From Xylaria sp. FL1777 (taxonomy: Eukaryota; Ascomycota; Sordariomycetes; Xylariales; Xylariaceae), in assembly GCA_022578965.1 (NCBI GenBank), contig MU400515.1, positions 124,001 through 188,000 on the forward strand: a stretch of DNA of 64,000 nucleotides, given 5' to 3'. Positions 12,332 to 22,642 of this stretch are shown here, in pieces. The translations under genes were made by a program, and so were the position numbers. The notes under the pieces were generated by a model that worked only from the letters and a program-made list of their open reading frames with translations, was not told where the DNA came from and did not search any database. The stretch's first letter is position 1, and each line of letters opens with the position of its first letter.

Positions 12332-13939
12332 TTTGCTATTTCTAGAAGTAAGCGGTTAGATTGAGATTGTACTCATGGCCCCATGGAACTGGCATCGTAG
12401 CGGGGAAAGAGAGAGAGAGAGAGGAGACATACAAGGAGATAAAGATGGTGAGTTGAGAAGTGTGGTGTGATAGTAGAGTCTGTTTGAGCACTTCCAGATT
12501 CCCCCTAGTCGGATCCTGTAGTGAACGATCGTCCAGAGCTTTGAAAGTAGCGTGACTCTGGATTCTTTGTGTCTTCTGAGTCGACAGATGCTGTGAAGCG
12601 ATCGTGGCTGGAGAGATGATGACTGGGACAGGCGGAGTAAAGTCGAAGAGAATCGATGTAGGGAGGATTGAGTGGAAGGTGTTGAGATAGTTGCAGCAAG
12701 TGAACACTTGTTCATGAGGATGTAGCCGAGCTAGAAATCTGGAGTTGGGATGAGGAGAAGAGTTTATATAGTTTTCAGAAAGGTGCCCATGACCCCGATG
12801 GAATGAGAAGGGGACGAAGACTGAATGGACAACCTGGAATTACATTGTGATGATACAATGGGAACCCATATGAATCAGTTGCTATTGTAACAACAGTCAT
12901 CAATACTAGTGCCATTTGGGTACATTATAGATGTATATAGGAGAAGTTCAATGGCGCAGTCAATGGGAAACTCAATGGAATCTCAATGGGATCCTCAATG
13001 GTACCCTTAATAGTACACTCAATGGTACATCCTGCCTGCTCAGGTCACTCTTGAATGTTGATATATCTCACTGTATGCCGATGCCATTGTGAGGTACCTA
13101 TGTGCCCTTACCGAGTACCTGGGTGAAATACGTCTATTGTAAAAGGAAAGACAGAAAAATTTGTAGAAAATGGAATTGTAGTTAGTTAACCATTTCAGCT
13201 TCCAAGCTCTATATGTACATATATTAACAAATCGAGAAAAGATAAAAGGCTTAATGGTTATATAGAATCAAGTCTAGATTAGTGAGCTAGAGAGCGTGAA
13301 GAGTCATATATACTTAAGCCTCCACTACTGAATGTATTACAATCAATACGATGGTATTAAGACAAGAAGGCTCTATCATACTTGCTTGTCATATCTTTGC
13401 CCAAATAACTTGACAAACTGCCAAAGAATTGATCACTACAGATGCCATGGGCTTGGAATAAGTGATTAAGAGATAAAGTCATGATCAAACAGGAGGTATC
13501 CTAGAGAACTTGGTTTGTATAAGCCGTGTTGCTACACGTCAACCTCTTCATCAGGTGAGAATTAGCTAAATAGGCGAAGATTATATCTCCATGAATACAT
13601 AATGGTTAAAGGGACAAAAAATTACCAACTACCTGTTTATTATCACATATATATGACGAACTACAACACGCACATCTCACATAAATAAGATGAATCACCT
13701 AGGTAATATTGTCCGGGCAAAAATATCCATCCGTAAGTACTGATATAATAATTTTATGCAATTGTTAGACAAGTCTTTCAAGCTAGTTCTTACTTGGATA
13801 GCTTGTAAACGCGATTAACACCCTTCCCTGACCCAACAACTCGACCGTGAGACAAAGAGTTTTTCCTCTTAACAAACGTTTGTGCTGTGGTCAATTCTTT
13901 GTTGATAGATACTGGTATACCGCCAAGTGAAGCTGAAAG
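12332..13939. other. Intergenic region with tandem TCAATGG units
   Basis: Promoter side of the 276-residue gene, including a GA-rich microsatellite at about 12404-12425, followed by AT-rich spacer up to the 3' end of the Ies2 gene. A short tandem array (listed separately) lies at 12948-13031. Two overlapping minus-strand frames at 12.34-12.72 kb have leader-like composition and are not considered genes. Confidence 0.5.
12948..13031. repeat. Degenerate tandem repeat, 11-13 bp unit TCAATGG
   Basis: About seven consecutive units, each starting TCAATGG (one is altered to TTAATAG), with spacing of 11-13 bp. The variation between copies is concentrated in the last five bases of each unit. It lies between two leftward genes, about 0.6 kb upstream of the start codon of the 276-residue protein. 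No function is known to me. Confidence 0.7.
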
Positions 13940-15334
13940 CTAGTTTTTCACAAAAACTTGGCCAGCGGGACCAGCCAGCATCTCATCAGGAACAGAAACA
14001 CGGATTCCGTCCTTGTTACTCACCCATCTTACAAAAATGGGACTTGGTTTCTGTGCATCCATGTCTGGCGTTGATTCCATTCCGGCCTGGGCCTTACGGT
14101 TGGTCTTTGGTGCTTGCTTCTTTAGTAGCTTGTTGATAGTTTCCATCTGTGAATCTAGTGTTAATCTAGCATCGGAATTGAAGATCTCTCTCTCCCTCCC
14201 TCTCGTAAGTGGAGGTTTGAGCATTGCTGTCATCTTACCTTGACTTCCTCGTTGCGTTTCTCGCTGAGATTTCGTCGACGACGAGCCATTTCAGCACGGC
14301 GCATAGACAATTCTTCGGCGGTGAAATGTTTCTTTGCTTGTACCTCTACGAAATAATTAATGCAGTGGCCCGGGAAGATCAAGTCTAAGTAACTCACCAT
14401 CGGATAGCTTCATAAGAGCATCGCTGTTCTCCTCAAAGCGAGCGCGTTGTCGTTTCGTCATCTTGGTCAAGTCGGGAGTCTCGGCTCGACTACCGTCATC
14501 GTCGCTACCCAGATCATCCTCTTCTGCGGGTTCTGCTTCCTCAATCTCTTCGTCTTCACCTTCGGCATCTTCCTCGTCTCCACCGCCGACTTTGACGGTG
14601 TCTTGAATTTCATCTGCATCGCTCTCTAGCTCACTCAGCTCTTCGTCATCGCTCTCCTTAACATGAGACGCTGTGGCCTTCGAGGCAGCGGATTTCGACC
14701 CTCGGGACCTACTGTTATTATTACCTCTCTTGGCGGGTGGCTTGGAGACTTTGATAACTGGAGCAGGTGGCGGAATGACGCTCATATCCATATCGTCGTC
14801 TTCACCTTCGGCATCTTCTTCGCCCTCCTCATCATCGTCCCCTTCAGCGTCGATGTCCATGGTGTCTGGGACGACAATCTCACCCTCGGCATCTTCTTCG
14901 TCATCATCCGCCATGTCGTCGTCCTCTCCCTCGGCATCATCATCATCATCTTCTTCCTCGTCCTCATCGTCACTGGTTTCGACAACATAGCTCTTCTTTT
15001 GCGATCGATTCCTCTTGCCCTGGATGATTTCGCCGCCGGAGAAACTATCACGTGCGGCTTGGCGGGCTGACTGAGCGGGCTGACTGGAGGTGGCTTGGCG
15101 GAGCTTGCTTGCCGGAAGCTTAACTGTAAAACGAACATGGTGGTTAGAATCTGAGGGCGAGGATGGAGGGCCGCGCGAGACTGATGCCGCGGCGCTCTTA
15201 CCCTCAGATCGGCGCGAAGCTCTCGATGACATGATCTTTCCCGTCCGACTGCTAATGTGGTTGTCGCTATCGACCATGTCAGTGATTGTCTTGTTTGCCC
15301 GTTGGGCAGCGGCGCGACGAGGGCGAGACGCCAT
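13940..15334 (-). CDS. ies2: INO80 complex subunit Ies2 (PAPA-1-like)
   Basis: Three exons, complement(join(13940..14146, 14239..14345, 14398..15334)), encode 416 residues. Ies2 is a subunit of the INO80 ATP-dependent chromatin remodeller, where it stimulates the ATPase in the nucleus. The diagnostic conserved block spans all exon junctions: TKRQRARFEENSDALMKLSD, then EVQAKKHFTAEELSMRRAEM, then METINKLLKKQAPK. The C-terminus retains FVRWVSNKDGIRVSVPDEML. The zinc-HIT module found in animal INO80B is absent, as in yeast. The middle (residues 115-290) is acidic low-complexity sequence in which DAEGE or DAEGD recurs about five times. The start ATG at 15332-15334 precedes a basic run (MASRPRRAAAQRA); the longer frame upstream opens only on GTG and was rejected. 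Introns carry GTGAGT and GTAAGA donors. Confidence 0.92.
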
Positions 15335-16052
15335 GTTGGGTTGCCAGGATCCCGCAACGTGCAAGGGGATGGCTTGCTTAATAACGGGGGATAGATGGAG
15401 TGTGTGCAGGCCCACGGAATGGGGATAAGTTGACCAGTCCACTGGATTGGTCTGGAATGCACAGGGGTTGACGACGGTGATGCTGGCGATGCTGCTGTTG
15501 CTGATGCTGATGCTGATGCTGATGCTGGTTCCTGATCAAGGATGTGGATGTTGACCGGGGAGCGAGGAGGAGGAGGAGGAGGATGCTATTTTTTGAAGGT
15601 GGCTTGCGTGTGCGTGTGTGCGCGCGCGAGGAGAGATACATGTGATGATTGTGATAAGAGCGAGTACGCAGTAAGAGAGAGAGAGAGAGAGAAGGGGCCG
15701 TGACACGAAGCCCGCAGCAAACAGCCGACGAGGTAGGCAGGTTGCCGCAGGGCTTAGTTAGATGGTTTCTTTGATTGGGGGTCTGGTGGTCTGGTCTCAA
15801 CTGGTTCGGGATCGGGATTGGAGGAACCTTGACCACTTGGTTTTGCTCGCGACACAGCAGTCCCGTTCCCTTCTCTCTCTCCGCCTCAGTCGCTCGCCCG
15901 CGCTCCACCTCCCCATTGCTGAGCTGACAGTGCATTGGGCTTGCGCTCTAGCAAAAGGCTAATGAATCAAATAGGCGTGTCGCTCGCAAAGCTACACTTC
16001 TCAGCTGGGATCAGCCCAGCCGCATGCCCTGCGCAGGGAGGTTTCATCGCTC

Positions 16053-16083
16053 ATACCGGTATCCATACCGGTATATATACCGG
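16053..16083. repeat. Two perfect ATACCGGTAT palindromes plus a half copy
   Basis: The 10 bp palindrome ATACCGGTAT occurs twice, 12 bp apart start to start, and is followed by a third ATACCGG. It lies about 0.7 kb upstream of the ies2 start. Inverted CGG triplets are the kind of site bound by fungal Zn2Cys6 factors, but the binding is an inference only. Confidence 0.6.
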
Positions 16084-16109
16084 GGGCTGTCTACTGATTG
16101 ACCTGATTG

Positions 16110-16205
16110 AACCTGATTGATTGATTGATTGATGGCGGGCTGGCTGGCTGGCTGGGAATCCATCCATCCATCCGCTCATCCATATATCTATCCATCCATC
16201 CACTC
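16110..16205. repeat. Tetranucleotide microsatellites (GATT)n, (GGCT)n, (CCAT)n
   Basis: Three neighbouring short runs of different four-base units, with a few interruptions, in the spacer between ies2 and pex14/17. They are ordinary slippage repeats and useful mainly as a polymorphic marker. Confidence 0.8.
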
Positions 16206-17701
16206 GTCGATCAATCAGAGCCCGTGATGGTCGCAGGCAGGAAACGAAACGCTGGCTAGGATTTGGGTTTGCGCAACCATCCTAAGTCCCATGTTTCGTC
16301 CCAGGTGCAACTTACCAATCTCCCCTCTTTTTCTCCTTCTGGCCCCTGTGCCTCTTATGTGGACTTTGTGCATGTAGGATTTCCAGGGCACTGGGCGCGA
16401 GCCTTTTCTACTTCCTATTCTTCTCGAAACGCAAATGGGACGATGACAATAACGATGATAACAGCAACAACAACGGCGACGACGACGACAGCGACGACAA
16501 CGATGGTGATATTGGCAACAAGATCATTGACACTTACAAGACAAGAAAACGAGCTCAAATTCCTAGACGGACTAGGCAACCTCGCGGTGGCGAACAAATG
16601 GAGGCACGAATAAAGGTAAACGCGGTGATCAGGCTCGGATACTTGCTTCTTTCTTCAACTGATACTTCTTCAAAGGCGCTACGACAGTTTCTTGGAGGTG
16701 CAGGCCGGCGGCAATTGGCGTGCAACGCAGCCGGACACAATGTAACAGTCTACACCGAGCCTGCCTTCTTAAACGAGTTTAACAAGTCTGTTCCACAAAC
16801 AGCCAGAAGCGGAAACGGGTTTATGTGAGAACGCTTACTTGTTACGCTCCTTGTCTTGGCGGTGAAATATCACAACTGTCTCGCGGTCATCATCAGCAGA
16901 GTCGGGCTATGGAGGACGGATGTACTCGGTGTGGTCGGCAGCCTTTGGCCAGTGGCTTACCTACCTAGGTAGGTACCTAGATAATTCAACTAAAACTAAA
17001 TACTCAATGGCGCAGTGATAGGCAAATGGCGATGTCTTCTTCTTTGGGACCCAGCATTGAAATTCTCATTGAGATTGAGATGGCGAATTGGAGGCTGGTA
17101 TACGGTATACACCTACTAAACCTACATGCTCACTACAGGCTAGTCACGTGTCTCTCATTCCGAGAGTTCTGTTGTTTCTGGCCTTGTAATAGTTGTACTA
17201 ACTACCTATGTAGGAAATACTGATATCCTTCTAACCTCTTCTGGACATTTATATGGCCCGCGTTACATCAAGTATTTCGGGATATTTTATGATGGTAAAG
17301 ATACTCCCCTTGGCGATGGTATTTTCAGAGTAAACGAGACACATATAATCCGTTACTATGCCTGTGATATAGCCAAATGAATTAATGGGCATGACACATG
17401 TCTGATTATATCGAGCTATCAACCACAACATGAACTCCTAGCAGTTACGCTACTACCTGGGCACATCAGTACAGTGTATAAAATGCACTGTGATATACAC
17501 GTATCCCTGTCAGCCAGTCAGCTAGTCTATTTGCCGAGGTAGCTCTACGCATTTTCTTAATGTAGGTACTTTAAGCATCACACGGCAGTCTACCTATCTA
17601 GCTATATACCTACCCCCAACACCTACACTTCACGCTTTATTCGTTTCTATAATTATTTGTGCTGGCGTCTTGAATTATACTACGACAGCTGATTGTGAAC
17701 T

Positions 17702-18820
17702 ATGGACGATTCGAAGACACCGTCTGTACCTGCGTGGCAGCAGGCTAATGCAGATGTCGCTTCAGAGCCCGAAAACACGACTCTAGAACATGCCCGGCGA
17801 TTCCTCGATGACGAGGGCGTGAAAGCCGCCGCGCCCGGGGAGAAGCGCGCGTTCCTAAAAAGCAAAGGCCTCGAAGATGCTCAAATCGACCAACTCCTGG
17901 ACGAGTCCGCGGAGGAGGGCCGCTCTCCCTCCCCGACATCGGCTACCGAACCCTCAGCAGCCTCGGATGATGGGGATCACAAGACGGACGTTCACGCTGA
18001 TGCGACAGAGGCGTCTTTGGCATCCGTCGACAGCTCTTCATCGACAACGTCTTCTACCAGCGATAGCTCTTTACCCGCGACGACCTCCACCAGCGACAGC
18101 CCAGCCCCGATTATCACGTATCCCGAATTCCTCACAAAACCTCAACGTCCGCCACCGCTCATAACTCCTTCGCGCCTCACGAATATCCTCGCCGTCTCGG
18201 GTGGCGTGTGGGCCCTTCTCTACGGCATATCTGGCCTAGTCGTCAAGCCAATGGCTGATAATCTCAACGAGGCGCGCTCTGAGTACTACCACCATGTCAA
18301 TGAAAAGCTTTCCCAGCTGGTCGAGAAGCTCGAGGGCGCCGCGAGCGAGGTGCCCTACAAAAATGGAAAGCCACTCAAGTCCCAGAAACAGGACCGCGCC
18401 AACGACGACAATGAGAGTGTGATTAGCGACCCCACTGAACTTTTCCATCGCGATGTTGGCACACAGACGTCACCGCCCCCCTCCGTTTTCGCAGCCAATG
18501 TCAACAGCAATAACGAGAAGCCAGTGGACGTCCAAGCCAACCGATTATCTGCCATAAGTACATCCCTCCGCGAGCTGACGCTCATGCACACGCAAAGAGC
18601 CGAGAGCAGCGCCGATCTAAGATCGGAGATCGGGCAAATCCGAGATCAGGTGGACAAATTGGCCTATCCGCCCCTCCAGGACCTCTCGACGTACGGAGGG
18701 TTTGGGTACGGCCAGAATGCGGAAGCGAATGACGAGTTCAAGAAGACAAAGGACGCGATACGCAGCGTCAAGGGTCTCTTCTTAAGCTCCAGAAGCTTCC
18801 CTGCAGTGACGACAAGATAG
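17702..18820 (+). CDS. pex33: Peroxisomal docking protein Pex14/17 (Pex33)
   Basis: A single exon of 372 residues from ATG 17702 to TAG 18818-18820. The family is a filamentous-fungus-specific component of the peroxisomal import docking complex, combining a Pex14-like N-terminus with a Pex17-like C-terminus. Residues 26-70 form the Pex14-type helical domain that binds Pex5 or Pex19 (TTLEHARRFLDDEG, EKRAFLKSKGLEDAQIDQLL). A Ser/Thr/Pro linker follows, then ITYPEFLTKPQRPPP and one hydrophobic segment at about 160-181. Next come a predicted coiled coil (ARSEYYHHVNEKLSQLVEKL), the block ELFHRDVGTQTSPPP and a terminal segment IRSVKGLFLSSRSFPAV. The order and length fit Pex14/17 rather than canonical Pex14. 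The frame stays partly open after the stop, but I take the TAG as real. Confidence 0.82.
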   Translation: MDDSKTPSVPAWQQANADVASEPENTTLEHARRFLDDEGVKAAAPGEKRAFLKSKGLEDAQIDQLLDESAEEGRSPSPTSATEPSAASDDGDHKTDVHADATEASLASVDSSSSTTSSTSDSSLPATTSTSDSPAPIITYPEFLTKPQRPPPLITPSRLTNILAVSGGVWALLYGISGLVVKPMADNLNEARSEYYHHVNEKLSQLVEKLEGAASEVPYKNGKPLKSQKQDRANDDNESVISDPTELFHRDVGTQTSPPPSVFAANVNSNNEKPVDVQANRLSAISTSLRELTLMHTQRAESSADLRSEIGQIRDQVDKLAYPPLQDLSTYGGFGYGQNAEANDEFKKTKDAIRSVKGLFLSSRSFPAVTTR

Positions 18821-20488
18821 GATGTCAATACAACTGCTCCTGGCCAACCTCCCCCAATCCACACAAATCCCAGGTGTGCAAAGCACCGTTATCACGAGTT
18901 CTTCCAGTGTACCACGACCGAGACGCCCAGCAGGCGAAGGTCTAATACTATTCACAATCCAGGTAGCAAGGAAACCCGTCCCAGCGCGCCCCTTGACCGC
19001 CACGTCCTTGCTGCCAGACGGATACGGGCGTTAATTCAGCACAGCTATCCCACACATAGTCTGGGAAGCTCTGACAGCTTTATCAATCCCAGCCCAGTAA
19101 CAGCCACCCGGCCGATCTCTGCGCCACCCCTACTTCATAATTCGAGGATCTCCCGGCGATGGACGTACAGGAACTAATCAGGAAGCTCAAGAGCAGGGGG
19201 CGCATTGGCCTTTTCTCAGGCCCAAGGGTTGCGGCAAAAGTGATGGAAATCTTTACACGTATCATCACGGAAGACGAGGCCAGCCATGATTGGGAGATGG
19301 CATAAGTCGGCAGATTTCCCTATTGGTAGTAGCTTGATCTATGATTCGTGTACGATTATGTGTACGACTATCTTACAGCGATACCCAGCGTTTTGGTTTC
19401 AGTATGGTCAATGTTAGCCTATATATAATATATTTATACAGCCTGCCAATATCACTTTTACAACTTGTGGCCTGGTCGACCGCCCTTATAGATAAATAGG
19501 ATCTCTCAAATCTTAAAGCAATCATTCAAACGCGTCTCGTCTCTGCAGTGACAACCCTCTCTCTACGACGATTTTCCCCATTCTCACTTACAGAATGCCG
19601 TTTCTCTAGCATAGACACGACAGAGAAGATCATCTGCCACAGCCCCAGAATCCAGAAAGACTAACTAGGCAACTACAGTAGGAATCTCCTCATCCACCAG
19701 TAAACATCTAACTAGACAAGAACATTCATATCAAAATCCGATGCTAATTATGTGGTTCTAATCAAGGAGATCGAGCCGGGTATGTATCCATCTATTTATA
19801 CCTCGCCCACCTAACCGCTACCAGCAAGTATCTGTCTTTCGATCATTATTGCTACAGGTATATACCTCGGAACGAAACCAAAATACTAGTTTATTATTCC
19901 CAAAAAAAAAAAAACGCCAGCGTCCAACGACAAAAAACAAATGCCGTCTAGACATCTAGGTATCCGTCCCATTAACCCAAACACCCAATAAAGTTGCGAT
20001 GTAAATCGTTTGGCGTAAGCCAGCCCGTCCTTTCTTTATGCGTTGACGCCATGAGAAAAAGAAAAAATAGTAGAAAGTAGGGGGGAAGAAACGTTATCAC
20101 TCTTCAGATATGTCCCCCCTCTTGCCTCGAGATTGCCATAGTAGGAGTCTGTAAGGGCGCATGACGGAAGTGAAGCGAAGAGAAGGCAAAGGGAGAAAGA
20201 AAAAAAGTTGGTATATTCGCGACGTGGGTCGCCAAAGTTGAAAGTTGAAACTTAAAATGCTGCCTAAACGCCAATTCCATTGATGCAAAACCTAGAACGA
20301 AACAGCCGCCTAAAACCGTGCGCCATGCTTGATGAATGCTAGTTATACATGCCAATCGATCCCAGGATCCGGTCTGGGGACCGTGAGTCTATATATTGTG
20401 TCCTCTAGTGTTTTCGATAACTTGCTCGGGCCATCCCCACTCTATGTAAACGCGCAAACTGCGTATCGTGGCCAGAGGAAGAACGCTC
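18821..20488. other. Intergenic region between convergent genes
   Basis: Holds the 3' flanks of pex14/17 (rightward) and prm1 (leftward). It is AT-rich from about 19.3 kb, with an A-tract near 19902. A 48-codon ATG frame at 19159-19305 is listed separately; nothing else looks coding. Confidence 0.5.
19159..19305 (+). CDS. Possible small ORF or terminal exon, 48 residues
   Basis: ATG at 19159, TAA at 19303-19305. The peptide is charged and looks protein-like (MDVQELIRKLKSRGRIGLF, then GPRVAAKVMEIFTRII). The frame is open upstream only to TAA at 19138, and TTCGAG at 19141-19146 could be a splice acceptor, so this might be the last exon of a longer transcript. It lies 340 bp after the pex14/17 stop. 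No homologue is recognised, and chance cannot be excluded at this length. Confidence 0.25.
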   Translation: MDVQELIRKLKSRGRIGLFSGPRVAAKVMEIFTRIITEDEASHDWEMA

Positions 20489-22642
20489 TTATGGCTTGTA
20501 GTTAGGCGGGTAGGGTCTAACGTAAGGATCTTGTCTATTGGATGAATCAATAGCACTCGACTCGCTGCTAGGGCGATGTGTTTCCGGGAATGTCGGCAAT
20601 GGCTCCATGTCAGCGAACGAGTGCTTCGACGGCGTCATCAGGATATACATTGCACGCATAACTGCAAGCAGAACAATAACGACGTATACGAGCAAGAGGC
20701 CGGTCGAGATGAGTGCCTGCAGGATGATTTGGTTGCGCAACCATGTTGTGACGTGTTCTACGGAGCCGGTTATCTCGTCAGTGGTCACGCTGCTTGGTGA
20801 TGCCAGGAATGTCGTGAGGTCAGAGTCGGACTTGATGGAGTCGCCTGCACCAACAGAAAATATGTCGTTCGGGAACATTGGGAAATTAATATGGGCATGG
20901 TCATGCACCCAAGTGAGACCCTTCTGGACTGATTCGATCTTTAGTCCTAGCAAGCAACGAACGACTTCAGTTGCTAGATCGTTGAATATGGTATCTCCGA
21001 ATGTAGCGTTGATTCCCTTGTCAATTTCGTCCAAGAATGTATTTAAAGTATTGTTGACCGCGACAGTGCCGTTTGTCACTTTGCCCAGAATATCGTCGTT
21101 GATCTCATCACTAAAGGAGAGAATGACACCGTTCGCATCATCTGACCACTTTTGCGAGACGTTAGACAACGACTGGACAACGTCTTCGGCAAAGTCGCCA
21201 ACTTGTTGGCTCAAAGCAGGAACCTCGTTTTCAATTGCCCGGAGCAAGATCCCTTGCCAGATACAAGAAAAGAAGCCCGCCAAGGCGAGCGAGAGAACAA
21301 AGAGGGCTGGAAGAGACGTGGAGTAAGAGACAAACCAACGGGCCAGAATCTTTCGCGGATTGCTCGTTTTTCCTATCTTGCTGGAAATGGCCATGCCAGT
21401 TCGAGCCGCCAGAGGTGATGAATACATGTATCCGTAATCTAGGATATCGACAGCACGGCTGGCAAATTCATTCTGCTTACGCCAGCGGCGCTTCTCAAGA
21501 ATATACATTGGAATGCATGCAGCAATAGCGAGAAGGGCAAGTATAACGATTGCCGCGACCTTCGCACCGTACACAATTTTATAGAGGGTTTCGAAGAATT
21601 TGGTCAGGCCGTCGTTATTGGAGCAGAATGAAAGAGACTCTTTTTGAGCCACTGGAAATACTGTGTCATCGAAAGTCCAATTTCCGTATGCCTTGTCAAG
21701 TTCTTGTCGAATTAAGTCGAACGGTATCGATACAGCTTGTTTAGTCAGATTTTTAACCTGGTCAAATGTAGGAATCTTCTGGTTAAGGTCGTCCAGACCT
21801 TGGACGAAACCGCTGCTGTTGACTTGAACGTTTTTTAATTCATTCATCTTCTGCACAATGGCTGTCTCGAGATCCGGCTTATCGGGCAGTACACCTCTGT
21901 GAGCCAGCGCAAGTTCGCGTCCAAAAATGTCACCAATGGCATCGCCAGCACCATTTTTGGCACCATCCAATATATCTCCAGCTTTATCAGCAACGCTGTA
22001 AACATCATCGATAACCTTTTGTATATCATCCGCACTCTGGGTGATTCCGTCAGCAATGCCGTCGATAGCCTTGTTTATAGCGTCGGTCGTTTTCTCTACA
22101 GCGATTGCTGATGCGTTTAAGCCACCGTGCACGACCATAGAAATCAAACAGACGTAAGTATCGGTCATCATGCCAATGACAAAGAGAATCAGCTGTTCGA
22201 TGCCGGTGAGAATCATGTCGAGAACAGTCATCAGGGCTTGGACTGCATGGGTGATACTTGATGCGGTCAGCTGGTTGACCCCGACAGAGAGGTAGTGAGG
22301 CATAGAAGCAAACGCGCTGCCGACATCTTCGACCTTGGTGCAAGCCGACAGGGCCTTTTCCTTGGCGTCAGCCAAGTTGTCGTTAAGACTTCCTATAGTG
22401 AGAAGGAAGTTGGCTAGGACCAGTAGGATGAGGATAGTCCATTTATTGATCCAAACTTGAGATAGCCTTGAACGTAAACCAAGATATGGCGTGATCTGTT
22501 TGGAAGACTGGGGGCGGGCGAGGGTGATGTTGTCCAGGTTACCCTGCTTCATTGATGACATCTCAAATGCATCCTGGGCTTCGTGGTTGAGGGACGAGGG
22601 CACAGCAGGAAAGCCACCCTTCTCTTTCCAATGAAAAGCCAT
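20489..22642 (-). CDS. prm1: Plasma membrane fusion protein Prm1
   Basis: An intronless frame of 717 residues, with ATG at 22640-22642; one more upstream codon, GTG, is not used. Prm1 is a multi-spanning plasma membrane protein that promotes membrane merger during mating and hyphal fusion. Five hydrophobic segments are visible: WTILILLVLANFLLTIGSL near residue 70, a pair of segments around 130-175, VAAIVILALLAIAACIPMYI in the middle, SLPALFVLSLALAGFFSCIW, and QALISTGLLLVYVVIVLLA near 645-668. The two large extracellular loops contain many Asn-X-Ser/Thr sites and amphipathic helices (for example DAINKAIDGIADGITQSADD). The N- and C-terminal tails are hydrophilic. Length and topology match the family well. 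Confidence 0.95.
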   Translation of the reverse strand: MAFHWKEKGGFPAVPSSLNHEAQDAFEMSSMKQGNLDNITLARPQSSKQITPYLGLRSRLSQVWINKWTILILLVLANFLLTIGSLNDNLADAKEKALSACTKVEDVGSAFASMPHYLSVGVNQLTASSITHAVQALMTVLDMILTGIEQLILFVIGMMTDTYVCLISMVVHGGLNASAIAVEKTTDAINKAIDGIADGITQSADDIQKVIDDVYSVADKAGDILDGAKNGAGDAIGDIFGRELALAHRGVLPDKPDLETAIVQKMNELKNVQVNSSGFVQGLDDLNQKIPTFDQVKNLTKQAVSIPFDLIRQELDKAYGNWTFDDTVFPVAQKESLSFCSNNDGLTKFFETLYKIVYGAKVAAIVILALLAIAACIPMYILEKRRWRKQNEFASRAVDILDYGYMYSSPLAARTGMAISSKIGKTSNPRKILARWFVSYSTSLPALFVLSLALAGFFSCIWQGILLRAIENEVPALSQQVGDFAEDVVQSLSNVSQKWSDDANGVILSFSDEINDDILGKVTNGTVAVNNTLNTFLDEIDKGINATFGDTIFNDLATEVVRCLLGLKIESVQKGLTWVHDHAHINFPMFPNDIFSVGAGDSIKSDSDLTTFLASPSSVTTDEITGSVEHVTTWLRNQIILQALISTGLLLVYVVIVLLAVMRAMYILMTPSKHSFADMEPLPTFPETHRPSSESSAIDSSNRQDPYVRPYPPNYKP

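Larger units (their letters stand above)
15335..17701. other. Intergenic region, microsatellite-rich, divergent promoters
   Basis: About 2.4 kb between the leftward ies2 and the rightward pex14/17 genes, so it contains both promoters. It holds many simple repeats: four GATGCT units at about 15500-15530, GA/CT tracts at about 15674-15692, and GATT, GGCT and CCAT tetranucleotide runs at 16110-16200. Trinucleotide-like ACA/ACG runs lie at 16440-16505. Open frames here are translations of these repeats and are not counted as genes. Confidence 0.55.

Noticed and set aside
15335..15442. N-terminal extension of Ies2
   Set aside because: The frame opens on GTG, and the sequence added is not basic or conserved-looking; ATG at 15334 fits the family.
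18821..19034. Stop-codon readthrough of pex14/17 into the following frame
   Set aside because: The residues before the TAG look like a natural family C-terminus, the downstream frame soon loses protein-like character, and no readthrough context is evident.
20538..21326. 262-codon frame antisense to prm1
   Set aside because: It is a shadow of the clearly recognised Prm1 coding sequence.
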